Source: Hoplostethus atlanticus (lineage: Eukaryota; Chordata; Actinopteri; Trachichthyiformes; Trachichthyidae). From it: 64,000 bases of DNA. Numbering within the stretch: position 1 is the stretch's first letter; every line of letters begins with the position of its first letter. A model generated the notes under the pieces. The model made no database searches, was not told the origin of the DNA, and saw only the letters and a program-made list of their open reading frames with translations. The position numbers were made by a program, and so were the translations under genes. Shown here piece after piece: positions 1 to 13,528 of the stretch. The stretch is taken from assembly GCA_034670405.1 (NCBI GenBank), contig JAXDDX010000174.1:186001-250000 (forward strand), written 5' to 3'.

Positions 1-1157
1 AGTGTCCCAAGTGCACTTACTCCTGCTCCAGCAAGGGGGCGCTCAAGGTCCACGATAGGATCCATTCAGAGGAGAGGCCCTTTAAATGTGACTTCTGCAA
101 CTTTGCCTCCAAACAGCGCAGTAACCTTGTCATCCACAAAAAGAAGTGCCACTCGGATAAGCCCGAGAAAGGCACCGGCACAAAAGGTGGCAGGGGTGGA
201 GGGAAAGGTGGAGGAGGGGACTCTCCCAAGCCTGTCAGCTCACGGTACCGGGCCAAGCTGGATGCGGCGCGAGCCTTCCGCTGTGACTCGTGCGATGCCT
301 CCTTTGTGAGGGAGGACTCGCTGCGGAGCCACAGGAAGCAACACAGAGCCACCCAGAATGCATTACAGCTCCAGCTCTCCGCCCAGCCCAGTGCAATCAG
401 CTTGGACCCTGTCACACTCACGCAGAGCAACACCCAGCTTGAGGTCCCGCTCCCCTCTGACCCCCTGGCTCCTTACAGCAATGCACAGCTCAAAATCATC
501 GTGTCCCACCCTCTAGGCCAGGAGAACTCCTTAATGCAGGCTGGCCATCACAATAAGGCCAACATGGTCCTGCTAAGCCCGGATAACCAGGACATGGTGG
601 TCAACTCCATGATCCAACAGGTCAACCTGCTGGCTCCTATGCAATCCCTTGGGTCCTCCCAGACTGCAGAGGGTACCCTTGAACCCCAGACTGTCCTCCT
701 GACGCAGCTTGGCCCCGAGGATAACAACAACCCACTCCACCAGGCGCTGCTCCAGACAGCCATCACTTCTCAGGATTCCAGCAGCGGCACACAGACCTTC
801 ATCACCGCCTGCTCTGACCTAGAGGGCCTCAATGCCTTGATCCAGGAAGGCGGCACTGAGGTTACAGTGGTGACCGAAGGAAACGGCCCCATGGCGGCCA
901 CGGCAACACACCCCGACATGGTGTGTGGTCCATCGGACATGGCCAAGCAGGTAGGGACGGTTGCAACCGAGGACAGTGCCTTACCCTGCGAGGACAGTGG
1001 TTTACTGGTGCCGAACATCAGCCTCGGCAGCCATGCTGTGGTCATCCACAGCCTTCCCCTGATTGTGTCCACCCAGCCACAGCAGAACGCAATGGAACAG
1101 CTCTCCCCTCACACCCTCTACTCAGACTCACACACCCTGGAAGGCATCCCACAATGA
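1..1157 (+). CDS. zfp64: zfp64 C2H2 zinc-finger protein, 3' end (partial)
   Basis: This is the C-terminal part of a nuclear C2H2 zinc-finger transcription regulator, cut by the left window edge. The reading frame starts at base 3 and runs open to a TGA at 1155-1157. It begins inside a finger (CPKCTYSCSSKGALKVH), continues with a second finger (FKCDFCNFASKQRSNLVIH), a Gly/Lys-rich linker, and a last finger (FRCDSCDASFVREDSLRSH). It ends in a long Gln/Ser/Thr-rich tail without fingers. The tail segment LEGLNALIQEGGTEVTVV closely resembles the C-terminal tail of the long human ZFP64 isoform, as does the finger phrase REDSLRSH. Mammalian ZFP64 has been linked to Notch signalling and to activation of the MLL promoter; those roles are family knowledge, not visible here. 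The neighbouring sall4 and atp9a genes support orthology. The 5' exons lie outside the window, and the codons before base 3 cannot be judged. Confidence 0.93.
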   Translation, partial: CPKCTYSCSSKGALKVHDRIHSEERPFKCDFCNFASKQRSNLVIHKKKCHSDKPEKGTGTKGGRGGGKGGGGDSPKPVSSRYRAKLDAARAFRCDSCDASFVREDSLRSHRKQHRATQNALQLQLSAQPSAISLDPVTLTQSNTQLEVPLPSDPLAPYSNAQLKIIVSHPLGQENSLMQAGHHNKANMVLLSPDNQDMVVNSMIQQVNLLAPMQSLGSSQTAEGTLEPQTVLLTQLGPEDNNNPLHQALLQTAITSQDSSSGTQTFITACSDLEGLNALIQEGGTEVTVVTEGNGPMAATATHPDMVCGPSDMAKQVGTVATEDSALPCEDSGLLVPNISLGSHAVVIHSLPLIVSTQPQQNAMEQLSPHTLYSDSHTLEGIPQ

Positions 1158-1450
1158 CTCGGGGGTCAGCGTCTTTTCCTGACAACGGAAACTGAAAAGG
1201 GCTGTGGCCCTTAGCTATATACAATGTATAGCTGTGTTATAAGCTATTTGTTTGCCAGTATGAACTCTCAGGCCTGATTATTGTGTCTGTGCAGGCCATT
1301 AACAACTCTAACAGCAGCTTCAGATTCATACTCATCAATAAACATTCTTGTCTTGTCTTTGGAGGCATAATTGTTTTAGATTTTAGAATAAAGAGTGGTT
1401 ATTGCTTTTCGAGGAACTTTGAAGGGCAAATAAAATGCATCATGACATGG
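1158..1450 (+). terminator. zfp64: zfp64 3' UTR with polyadenylation signals
   Basis: This is AT-rich sequence directly after the zfp64 stop. AATAAA hexamers occur at 1337-1342, 1387-1392 and 1429-1434, so cleavage is likely between about 1360 and 1460. Which signal is used cannot be told from sequence alone. Confidence 0.6.
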
Positions 1451-4400
1451 ACTATATTGACAGATTCATACAAATCATTTTTTGTATCAAAACTAAAATA
1501 TAATTTATTTTCAGAGTGAAGTATAAATGAATACACACATAAATACTTCCTAATAAATTCCTGGTGTAGTTGTCTTCCCTTCTTACCCAGTGTGTGGAAT
1601 AAGTTCTCCAATTTGTCCATAGGGTGGCAGTAGAGCAACACGGGGCAGCAGGGTTTGCTTTCTGTAGTATTTCAGCCTTCAGTTATTGATAAATGTATGT
1701 TGATAACGTTTTTGGAAATGAGAATTTCCCACTGCAATTAGTGGTGCTCAGTCTGAATCTAGAAAATAGATGTCACTGGTTGAAAACATTGGACTACATG
1801 TCGAGGTCTTTGGGTTCTAAAAGCCTAGTTTGTCTCCCAATAGATTTTTCAATGAAGTGCTTGTTTAGCTTGTTGCCATCTATTATTCTGGCCATTTTTA
1901 CACTCAGACTTCAGCTCTTAGTATTTGCAAGAAAGTGAATGCTGCACCTGAATAGGAGTCTCCTAGGAACAGTTGACCATTGATTTTTTTTTTGGATTTT
2001 TTTTTTCATCGCTAATAGCTTTAGTGCTTTAGTGCCTCAGACCACTGCTTTTTCTGGCTCAGCATGACCACAAACTAAAATGAAATTGTTTGAATGACAT
2101 AATGGCAGCAGTAAGTTCAACTAACGGTCATCGTTTGATTTGTTTTGATTTGGATACCACTTTTATGGCAGTACTTGAGTTTTATAAAGGGGAAACTATC
2201 TTGTGTTTAGAAAGTGATTCAGAGAATAGGAAGTTCCAACACTTCCTGCACTCAAATGCATTAAAGATATCTGGACTATTCAGTTTGATCACAAAATATT
2301 TTTAATCAAGGGTCCCTTTTTATGCTGCTATATCCCTTAATTGCCTGTGAGTGTCAGTAAAATCCAAATTTTAACCATTCTCTCCATACCAAATGCTTCA
2401 TAGATGGAAAATAGGTGCCATTTATCACCAATAACATTTAAATCCTCAATCCAGGATCAGTTTGAGGACATCGGTTATGGATTCTTTAAGCAGTGGTTGG
2501 ACTTGCTGATGGGGAAAATGGACAATCCAACTTTCAGATCATCACTGTAACTCAAAATACAGGTCACAAATCATTTACAGTTTCAAAGCAGAAGCTCAGC
2601 TGTGTCATGTTTCCAATCAATTTGAGAGTGAAAAATGTCACCAATCCATAGATAACACTAGGCCATACTCTGATTCTGGATTGGCCCTTTTAAGGTGGTA
2701 TTGATGGACCGGGATAAATGATCAGCCTGCATTGTCAAGCAACTGATCTGGGACCGCATTATGTTATAATCACACCAATTATCAGTGGTGTCAGTGATCT
2801 CATTTCGGACACTGGACGTGTAATTTCATGACCAGAGTTTGTTCTCCTGAAATTCCGTTACGTACTAAGATGAGCATTATGTGGGAAACGCAAGAAGCGC
2901 TCTCCAGTGCATCTCTTTGATCTATTATCTCGCAGACTTCCAGGCCCTAATCCCAAGCACCCTTGAGGAGGAGGGCCCATTCTCCCCCTCCCCTCTCCCA
3001 TTCTGTGACATTATGGCTGGGTTAAGTGCTTTCTCTACAGGCTACAACAAATAAGTTCTCCCTCTTAAGAGTTTGTTTGGAGGGAGAGCTTGAACTGTTA
3101 CATGTTGTAGAGGTTGAAACCACTACCATGCAATGATTAATAATTGAATTTGAGCGCGTTTGATGGCTTTTGGTTTAAATAATGAATGAATGCTGCTTTG
3201 TCATAAACACACACTAGTTGATTTGTCCGTTAAAATCCTGGTTCTATCATGAAACCCTCGAGTTCTGCGTTGGATGAAGGTGCACTGCTGTGAGAGCTTT
3301 GCCAGAAAGGTAGCAGGAATTTGAAAAGGAGCCCTTGATACTGTATGGCACTTCTCAGTTCCTTCCTTCCTGTGTTCGGCCTTTGAATGGGGTCATAAAT
3401 GTCTCCCCAAAAAGCAATTTCCACTCAGCTGCTTAAAGAAATCGTGAGTTGTGATGCATTCCTTCTAGACATAGACAGACATGATGGAGGGAGAATGACC
3501 ACAACTGGACTAGCAAAAGAAGGCAGGTACTTTGAATAGCAGTGAAAATGAAGATCTGTGAAATAAAATGTAATGAATATAGTATTATGGGTCATTTCTC
3601 TCATCAGAGATGGTTATAAATCATTCAGGCAGTCTTTGACTCCAAAGCAAAGAGTGTCTGTTTTTTCCCCCGACACCATCCAGGTACAATCTGTCACAGT
3701 CTCCCTTGGTTTGTGCTGGATTAACAATACATTTTTGACCTTTGTTTTGTTTGCACACAATTTGCTATCCCATCATCCCAGGCATTGAATGCCCTAATGA
3801 AATTAACTGGTTGGTCCACTATTGATATGGATTTGTTTTCCAATGCAAGCATCTTTTCGCTCTGACACTATTGACATTTTAAGTGAGTTTTGAATTCTTT
3901 AGGACACTGGAGGCTTTTATCTTGGTCTCCGTTCAATTCCTATTTGTCTGTGATAGAAATCCTGAAGATAGAGGCCTTTTACAGCCAAGTGGCAAAAAAA
4001 AAAAGACACCTTAATTTGCCTTTTCTGAATGCATTGTGATTATTTGTGAAGACATTGGAATCAATAACATTACTTAATTTAAAACTTCAGGTCAAATTCT
4101 GGTTTGTAACATTACTACACCCTGATAACATGTTGGTATGTTTTCATATGACATTTACATTCTGCTCTTAAATAATGGGCATCGTTTAATGTGGCCTAAT
4201 TGATGAAAGTGATTTCCTGTTTAAATCCATACATTGTGTTAGTCTATGTATTATACACAGAACTTGCTGCTTGCAAATCGATCAAGTGGAATTTTTTCAC
4301 ACCGACTGTTTTGACCTGAAAGTATTGTCACCTACTTTGTGATATTCATTTGACATCTGAGTGTTGCGGGTGTTGTTTTTGCCTTTTTGTCTATCTTGGG

Positions 4401-5521
4401 TTGTCAGGAAGCATTACCCTGACAGGCTCTTTTGTTGTTGTTTCTTTAAGATTGAAAGCAGCCGTTTAAAACCAGTCCTCAGGGGGCAGAAAAATAAGTA
4501 TGATTTTGGACCAATGGGCACGGCCGGAGTGAGCTGGCCAAAGCCCATAAAAGTCCTTTAATGGACAAAGGAATGCTACAGTATCTCCTGCTTTTAAACA
4601 CAGAAGCTCTCATAACAATGTCCTGTATAACGATGCGGTTTCACCATTTAGAAATGACTGCTGGATGTGATCTTGTGAATGCAAATATCCTGCTATCGGC
4701 CTTTGTGATTCAGTAACAAAGACATTGAGCCGTCGTTTGATGGTCCTGTTTCTGTGCCACTAACTAACAACAAATGAATGTTTGCATGTTTTTTTCGACC
4801 GTGCACGGGGTGCCACGTACGGGAGAAGGAACAATCGCTCAATTGTGTTTCTTTTATTCCATGTTTGTGAGACATAACTTGAGTCTGTGCTATCAGGTCT
4901 GCTCTCAAGCTCCACAGAGATACAGGTTTTGTTTTTTATGCACGGTTTTGTGACAGCCTCATGATCATTCTCACATGTCAGCATGTTGCTTTGTGTTTTC
5001 TCTGTCCGCATTCTCATGGTTTGCAGGAACAGGACAGTCAGTTTTGTGCGGTTCAACATTTGTTTTCATTGCGGCTCTGTGATTTACAAAGAGTGATTAG
5101 GTTGTCCTCATGCACTCAGTATTTCCAATTGGCCTCATGAAGACCGGAAGCGGAAGGCTGATAGTAACAATGCAGATAAATGGTGGTCTATAGGATTGCA
5201 TTGGCCTTTTGCATTTGGGATAAAGGTATACTAGTTGTTTTTTGTTTCACTTTAGTAGCACTCAAAATTCTCACTATTGGCGCCTGACGGGTTTCACATT
5301 AAACTTTTGAGATATGTCAGTCAGTAGCCGATGTATTAAGGCATTTTCTCAATTAAATCTGTTGCATAACCAAACAAACCTATTTATAAACCTATTTTAG
5401 AGATCCCTCTGGTTTCAGCAGATGGCTATGAGCAAGCAAAATATTTTCTTTGTTCACACATGCCTTATCCTAAGAAAACAAACATGAGGGAAATCTGATC
5501 TTTACACATACAGGCCATTGT

Positions 5522-5550
5522 TGTGTGTGTGTGTGTGTATGTGTGTGTGT
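5522..5550. repeat. (GT)n microsatellite
   Basis: About 14 GT dinucleotides, with one A interruption near 5539. Confidence 0.9.
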
Positions 5551-6427
5551 TTACCCTGCCTGCTTTCAATGCACTTAATGCACACTCATACTGCTGCTGA
5601 ATGCATTCTTGTGCAATCTGAAAGAAAAGCCAGGGTGCATTCAAGGCAATCAGAAAAAGCATTGTGAGTAATGTCTTTTTGAATGAACATGAAATTCAAA
5701 ACAACGGTGCATCAGTGTCTTTTATTGTGTATATTTTTCTGAGCACCTTATGGGAAGGATCTTTTGTTTTCGGGTGTGGAGAAACACTTTTGGACCACCT
5801 ACTGACTTTTTGAGATCCTTTTCCATCATATTTGTTTCTGGTGAATCTCAAATCACAGAGGGACAGAGAGCTGAAGAGATCCTTTTCACACAGAAATGGT
5901 CCAGATTTTTGTTTTGTCTTCATAATTGCAGTGCTTCTGGTTCATCCGGGTGGCCTGACATACTTTCAGTGTCTCTCCTCCCCATGTCCCCGCTCTCTTT
6001 ATGACCCTCCATCACGGGTGGCGTTTCACTACACTGAGGGTCTCTCTCAATGGCCCAGGAAATGTTCTTGTTTTCATTTTGATATGGCACGGTGTTTGTC
6101 TGGAATGGTGAGGCAGAGAGTGGAGTGGTGATGGGGCAGAGAGAAGATAAGATTATGGTCGTGCTTTTTTTTAAGTGCTATTATTACCTTCCATGGCCAA
6201 ATTCCTTAAATCAGGTTCTCCCTTTGTCAGCGTAATGTCCACCCAACCCCATGATTTAAGTCATAGCCTGTCCATATTTGCAGTTTGTTTGACCCCATAA
6301 GGGCACGAACCCTGGCTGATCCTTCATCTGAGGACAAAGCTTATGTTTGCAGTGACATCATAAATGCCTGTGTAGAGAAAACAATGGCTGATGAATTCAG
6401 TGGGAGTTTGGGCACAGTGGACAGCAG

Positions 6428-6431
<4 letters not shown>

Positions 6432-6460
<29 letters not shown>
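6432..6460. repeat. (GA)n microsatellite
   Basis: An uninterrupted GA run of about 14 units in the intergenic region. The open frames crossing it with Arg-Glu runs are by-products of the repeat. Confidence 0.9.
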
Positions 6461-9255
6461 CGTGGCCCGATACCTCCAGTGTCATGGAAAGTTTCAGACA
6501 AGAACCCACACCTTGACCAAACACACCGAGAGCTCCCAAAATGAAGGGAGCTCCCTTTGCTTGGGGGTCAAATTGCTGCAGAGACAGTGACAGGAACTGA
6601 ATTATATTAACTACATCCACCCAAATGCATTGCTGGGATCATCAGGTTATATCACTAAATGTTTATAGGAAGTGGTGTGAGCCTTAGAGACAGTGAGAGA
6701 GGGGGTCTGCTCCTTGGGGATGAAAGATGCTTTGTTTTTATAGGCTGCCTGGAATGTGTTGGGGACCGTGGACATCTGCTTTATTAGCATTTGTGATTCC
6801 ACCCCCAGCTATGAATCCGCTGGTGGTCTGATTATGTTTCATACTCTTACTGACGTCTGTAAGTTCAGAGCGTCGGCGATCGGTTTGCAAATCCCGCGTA
6901 GTTTTTAACGGATGGATGCCAGTTTCTAATCACATCGGTCATCTTTAAAAAGTTTTCATTTCTTTAACGACGTTTGCAAAAAAAAAAAAAAAAAAGCAGA
7001 AAGACTTTGTGAAGTTGCATGTTTTTGTTTGCAAGGAGTTTCAGCGTCACAGTGTGATTGACGACGGTGGTTTGGGTTGCAGTTCTCCTGCAGCTTATTG
7101 GTGTGAAAATTCCTCAGAAGCCTTCTCAAGAGTAATTCTCAGGTCATTACAAATGCATCCCACCCATGCACACGTACTGGCTCATGGATTACCATTCTCT
7201 TTGTTAGGGTAATAACATTATCGGGCCTTTTTAAAATCCAGTAGGGGGGTATGAATGTATGCACGTAGAAACACTTCAGAGATTTTTTTTTTGTATGGAA
7301 ATGTAATAGTTAGTATTAATTGTAGACAATCAAAGTTGTTTTTATTAAATGTGAACATATGCTTTTAAAATGCAACAAAAAAAAGAAAGATGTGCTGCTA
7401 GATGTTTTTATAAAAACCCTCTAATATCGGGCCGATTGGAGTTGACTCTCAACGTGTCGCTTTGGGGTGTTTCCTGTTAGCACAACTTCATGTCAGATAA
7501 TGAATTAGCTTATGAAGGATGCACCATTTCTCAAAAGCTCTGAGTGATAAAGATCACATGGAAGGATCCCCTTGGACATCTATTAAATAGAGCAGGCCAG
7601 CGTAACCCAACACCTACTGGGGAATGCACTCAATCATGCCTATTGTTTCTGCTCACATACAGTTCCTTTCTGTTAGATAAGTATGCCCTGGCCACAGAGA
7701 TAACAACAATGCCTTAAAAGCATGGATGAGACGTCCAGTGTCAACACCTCAGTTTGCAGGATTCCCACCCAGATTAATGTGCCAGCTCAACTTAGTCACA
7801 GGCAGAGGGGTCACCTAAGTGGAGGAAAACAAAAAAAACGTATGTTTACATTCAGGTTATGAGCTATTTTTTGGACAAAAAGTTACATTAGTACTTCATA
7901 TTGTTGCATTACACCTGGATCTCTCCAATAGTCGACGTATTGTTTCCAGCATCCAGCAGCTAGTTTATCCTTGGCTAATACTCAGACTGTTAGTCAAGGA
8001 TGTAGTGAGTCAGTACTATGATGAGGGCAGCTTCTGAATGGGCAGCATAAATATTATGGCATGGGGGATGTGAGTCAGGACATAGAGGACCCAGTGCATT
8101 GGTCCATTACTTGAAAGGAAAGAGAGGAAGTTCGTAGGAAGATTTGTCACAGGAAGATTTCTCTCTTTTGGGGAAGGGGGTGGTCTAACCCAGGAATGTG
8201 AAAATTAATCTCAGAGAGACCAGGGTGTTGGGAGGTGGGGTTGTTTTCATAGATAACTCTAGTTGATCATCAACTAATCAGGACTGATTGAATGATTTAA
8301 CTGATTTAATATTTAAGTCCCGTCTTATTTTGGCTTCAGATGGAGTTTCCAAGGTTTGTTTAACATTTCAAAAGTATTTCATCTCCCAATCTCAAAGCAT
8401 GCACATAAATGACTGACACATGGACAACTATCCTTGCCAATACCATCATGATTATGATTTAAAGCGTCACAGAACATCATACCTGAAAATACCTGCTGTT
8501 GAAAACATTTATCTAATCTCAGAGCAACAGGTAGAAACCATAAACTGGCTCTGACACATTTATTTTGTATGTGTGTATTGTATCGTGGCCTTTGCTATCA
8601 TCATGCTAACATGCTCTAGCTAGTTGAGAATGCTCCATTATACCCATCCCAGTGTTTTACCTACAGCTACATTCCTGCAAAAAGCTGATCTGAGGCAGTT
8701 GTCGTACTCAGACACTCATCAGTGGTGGTGGGAGGCTGATATATCCATCTGCGCCTGTGAAGGGGTGCTAATCCTTGACAACTGTGCCCCTCTGGCACCA
8801 TATCCGTTGCACTGCTGGTTGCGTGATACAATGGGCTCCCCTCCTTTGTCCTTGAAATTGTTTTAATTAGCCCCTCAGCGGGGGTGGGGTTGCAAACATA
8901 AGACTGCCTCAATAGGATTGTCAAAATCACAGGAGCATGATACTGCAGGCTTGGAGATGGGAGACACGTGTTTCAAACAGAAGGATGGTCCGCAGTCACA
9001 AAACAGTAAAACAGATCCAGAATCAGTGCAGCCTTTTAAAAGATGTCACCTGATTTGGACCAACCTTAGATAAACACCTCCTCTACAAACTTTAGGAATG
9101 CAGTGTTCAGCGGAGTGAGAGCAGAAAATGTTCAAATATTATTTAATTTCATTATAAGAAAATGACTAGCTTGGTAGGGGACCAGCTTGAACGTATGATA
9201 GAAGCTTGTAGTGCGTCTCTCATTCCAGCAGTAGTGCTGTTGTGGTGGAACTGAA

Positions 9256-9276
9256 CCCCCCCCCCCCCCTCCCCCC
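9256..9276. repeat. Poly-C tract
   Basis: Fourteen C, one T, then six C. A homopolymer of this kind is prone to length errors in assembly. Confidence 0.85.
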
Positions 9277-11210
9277 GCCAGCAGGGAATGACGTGGGAAA
9301 TTCATCACTGACATACCTGCCATTAAACAACCAAACAATGAGTCCAAAAAAACTCCTTTCCCCTCATCGGTCACTTGCAGCACTGATTGCAAAACTTTGG
9401 AAACCTGTTATACTTGCTATACTTGTTATACTTCTTCTTCACCAAACAAATGTGACGCATCTCTTTGCTGTTCATGTCTGGTTGAACTCAAATCCCATGG
9501 GTAAGGCCAGAGTTTAGACCGTACTGAAAGACCGGACTGAGAGGACTGAGTTGAGATGAGTGTGTGTATGCCTGCATACATGTGTGTGCATGTGTGTGAA
9601 GAAAAGATAAGAACACACCCTATGGTAAGGTGCTGACTAACGGAAAAGAAACTATGAAAAAGTAAATGAAAGTCGCACATTACTCTCTCCTTGCAGTGAT
9701 TCAATACGTTTTCAGACACCCTGATGAAGGCTGGTGGTGTGATGATGACCGTTGGTGGTATTTCAACTTATTAAATCACTGAAAGGAGAGAATAGTGTGC
9801 ATGTGTGTGAACATGCATGTGTGCTGGTAGATAAGCCATAGCTGCTTGTCTCTCCCCCCAAAACTCTATAGCATGGACACTCGGACCTCCCACCAGCCAG
9901 CCAGCCCTGCCAACAAGAGGTGACAAGAAGCCAAGCCGTTACGTGATCCAAGAGGATCATGTGACCAATAAAATGCCACCTTAATCCGATATCCATGTTG
10001 CTGTGTAGGTCCTTTTCCAAACCTCACCCAGGGAATCTTTGTGGAATGCCACCCAGATTCAAGATGTCTTCTCTGTGAGGGGAAACAACTGTATTTTAAA
10101 ACAACGTGCACTAAATAGCCAAACTATAACTCACTATGGATAAGCCATGGAGAAAAAAACTTAGTTTGGCCTGTTATGTAGATGCCCCCACCCCCTTCCA
10201 AAATCAGCTCTCCCAAGTCAAATACACCCATCCCCCTCATGTTCTCCCTGCCCCATGGGAGGAGGGGTGGTAGAGAGAGAGAGAGATCCCAAACCATCTG
10301 AATCCCTTTTAACTAAGTGGCCAGAGAGGAGTAAGGGCAATTATTCCACCATGATGCATTCCTTTTCAAAAGAGGATACCATCACTGCGCAACACATGGA
10401 ATGCAAGCTGTGTTATGGTCACTCAAGGCATGCCTTCATCCTCATACTGCTCACAGAGATCAAAACAGGTGCTCGCAATGGTGTGATATACGACAGCGCT
10501 GTGTGTGCGCAGTAGGAAGCGAACGAAAGAAGAAAGAAGTACATATGAAACAAAAGATTATTTACACTAGAGGTTCGTTTATCTGAACCCACAGGGATGT
10601 GAGTTGTTCGAGAGAATGAAATGTTCAAAATACTGACATTTCCGACCAAATCTCATTCAAACTCTGAAAAGAAACATGCACAGGCACTCCAAAAATAGCT
10701 GTCGAGTCTAATTTGGCGTTTAAAATGATTCCTGCTGCATGTTGTCAATTAATCCACAAAGAAATTCCACATAATCACATATATGCAGAATGTATTATTC
10801 ATAATATATACAATACATAGTCATCCAGGAGACGTGCGTTTTATTTTCCACTAATAGTTGACCACAAGCTGTATTACTCTTCAGCAAAAGCAAATCTGTG
10901 CTCCCTTGTCAGGATATTCCTTCATGTTTTAACGATTTGCCTATTTGCCATTTATGTTATTAGTCAGTTTCCTGGCAGTATAAACACAGACTTAATGATG
11001 AAAAATACAGCTGTGGGACGTTTGAATGGAGAAGCCTACAATTAACAAAGATTAATAACAGTGTGCTGTGATCAAGCCCCTCCTCATACCGGCTCCCTCA
11101 GGCAAAGTTCTGGTAGGAAAAAAAAAGTGTTTGTTTGTTTTCGCCCTTCATAGTCTTGCTGATTATAAGAAACTGGAGCCGTCGCATTCTTCTCTGCATG
11201 ACATCTGAAA

Positions 11211-11231
11211 GAGAGAGAGAGGGGGGGGGGG
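11211..11231. repeat. GA run followed by poly-G
   Basis: Five GA units pass directly into eleven G. Simple sequence, with length likely variable. Confidence 0.85.
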
Positions 11232-12234
11232 TTTCCATCACCTTTCATCATCAGTTCATTGAAAATGAAACAAAGAAGGCAAATATGTAGGTTTTGACAA
11301 GAATCAAGACTTTGGACTGCACTCCTCCTGTAAGTTTCAATGTTAAATCAATAAAACAGCAGCATCTTGCTACTGTTGATCATTTCACTTCTCACGCAGC
11401 ATCACATGTGGGACATATGGGGGAAAAAATACCATCCTCACCACACTTTAGCATGACAAAAGATATGTGCCTTTAGTGCTGTGTGGTCTCACTTCTCATA
11501 CCCCACCTGTAGCGTGTCCAGTATTGATTGCCTTGGAGGGGCTGGGCGACGTCCACTTCTTCAGTGGTGTTTAATGAAGCTCATCGTCCTCTTACCGATT
11601 CTCTCACCATTTCCCCTGAAACTGGACACTCCGGCCCATGTATCATCCACCGGCACCTTTCTTAGGAAGCGACTGGAGCATGGAGCGAGAGCTTTAACAC
11701 TTCTTTTAAGTGTAAGACAATAAGCGCAAGACACATTTCCAAACTGACCAGCTGTGTGGTGGAAAACACTTGCCTTTGTCCAATCGTTCCCACAGTGTTA
11801 TAGGGGCTGTCATATGCCAAGCATTTGTTTGACTGTTTTAGATGGGTTTTTGAAAGCATGTGGGGTGGAACAAAACACAACAGACAGGATATAAAGACAA
11901 ATGTAGCCTTGCTCAACCCCCCTTTTCCCTCCTCATCTGTAATGAATGACTCTCTCTTGAATGGAATCAGTTTCTACATGCGGTCGTGGCGCTGTAATCA
12001 AAAGAATTTCTACCCAACCATTTTTTTCCCCCTGCTGCGTTTCATTTCATCACCTGTGTAATTTGGTGAAACAATTAAGGTTGTTATCGATTGTAATTCA
12101 ATTAAAGTGTGAGGAACGTGCGAGCCATTCAACCATGAATAGCTTTTTCATCACAGATCCAAAGAGCATTCAGTATGTGGACTTATACACCATTTCAAAG
12201 ACTGTAATAAGAGAGATGAGTTTACTCAAATGTA

Positions 12235-13528
12235 CAGTGCTTGCCCCCTTTCTGATTTTCACGTTTAATTTGGTACAATCCTTTTGTGGGTTCAAGTAAT
12301 AGTAATGTTTAAAGTCTGATAGAAGAAATTGACGCCTGTGTTTGTTGCTTCTATCATTTGTTTGATCAAAATGCAATCTTCTGCTGTGAAGTTTAAAGGG
12401 ATAACTAGTCAGCTGATTGAATGAAGCCAGCACAGCCCAACTTATTTTGACGCTTACCATCAGCACAACGGTTCTAGAGGCACATCATGCCTGGAGAAGA
12501 TTTTGGAACAGTAATGAATCTTCCCAGGAGAGTCCCGTCTGCCAAAACCTCTCCAGGAGCGCAGCGTAAAATCATCCAGGAGGTCACAAAGAATCCTAGA
12601 ACAACATCCACAGAACTGCAGGCTTCTGCAGCTATAAGGTTCATGACTCAGAATCAGAAAGAGACGGGGCAAACATGGGATTCACGGGAGAGCAGCAAGG
12701 CGGAAACCACTGCTCTCTAAGAATAAAATGAATGCTCGTCTCAGGTTTGCCAAGAAGCACCTGGATGATCCCCAAGACTCCTGGAAGACTGTTTAATAGG
12801 CAGATGAGACAGAAATTGAACTTTTTGGACATGGGTCCCGTTATGTCTGGCGAAAAGCAAACACAGCATTCCACAGTAAGAACCTCATACCAACAGTCAA
12901 ACATGGTGGGGATGCTGTGCTGCCTCAGGGCCTGGACAACTTGCCATCACTGAAGAAACCATGAATTCTGCTCCATATCAGAGATGTCTGCAGGAGAATG
13001 TCAGGTCATCCGTCCATGAGCTGGAGCTGACGGAGCAGTTGGGTTATGCAGCGAGACAATGATGCAAAACACACCAACAAGTCTGAAAACATGGCTGAAA
13101 AGAAACACATTTAAAGTTTTGGAATGGCCTGGTCGAAGTCAAGACCTAAACTTAATTGAGATTCTGTGGCAGGAGCTGAAAACCCACAAATGTTGCTGAA
13201 TTAAAGCAGTTCTGCGTGGAAGAGTGGGCTGAAATTCTTCCACGTCGATGTGAAAGACTGATCAGGAACTACAGGAAGCGTTTGGTTACAGTCATTGCAG
13301 ATAAAGGTGGTGCAACCAGTTATTGAGTGTAAGGAGGCAATTACATTTTCACACAGGGGCAATGGGTGTTGGATAACTTTGTTCATTAAATAAATGAAAT
13401 AAGTAACATTTTGTTCAGGTTCCCTTTATCTAATATTGGAAGATCTAAAAACATTCAGTGTCAAAAAATATACAATAATAGAGGAAATCAGGAAAGGGGC
13501 AAATACTTTTTCACTGAACTTTGCAGTG
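12235..13528 (+). mobile_element. Degenerate Tc1/mariner-like DNA transposon
   Basis: This is the remains of a cut-and-paste transposon of the Tc1 type that is common in fish. The left end, CAGTGCTTGCCCCCTTTCTG, follows a TA dinucleotide. The right end read on the minus strand contains CAGTGAAAAAGTATTTGCCCC, so the two ends are related inverted termini with the left one shortened. Between them lies a broken transposase. The length of about 1.3 kb fits the family. The exact right boundary (13516 or 13528) is uncertain because a second CAGTG-like end lies just outside. The element sits about 14 kb upstream of sall4 and cannot be active. Confidence 0.85.
12487..13326 (+). pseudogene. Tc1-like transposase pseudogene
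   Basis: A transposase relic can be followed through several frames. The first part, from the ATG at 12487, holds QRKIIQEVTKNPRTTSTELQ, typical of the DNA-binding helix-turn-helix region of fish Tc1 transposases. After stops near 12718, a second frame gives ARLRFAKKHLDDPQDSW (from about 12732) and then, after a further shift, DETEIELFG, which contains the first catalytic Asp region. The last part reads LVTVIADKGGATSY followed by TGA at 13324-13326, the usual C-terminus of the family. Several frameshifts and stops make it non-coding. The usual length is about 340 residues, and the relic spans a comparable distance. Confidence 0.85.

Larger units (their letters stand above)
1451..12234. other. 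Intergenic DNA between zfp64 and sall4, part 1
   Basis: I see no gene in this stretch. Open frames are short, occur on both strands, and lack family motifs. Present are a GT microsatellite (5522-5550), a GA microsatellite (6432-6460), an A run (6978-6995), a C run (9256-9269) and a GA/G tract (11211-11231). The remainder looks single-copy and moderately AT-rich. Because it lies upstream of a developmental transcription factor, parts may be conserved enhancers, but that cannot be shown from one sequence. Confidence 0.6.
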
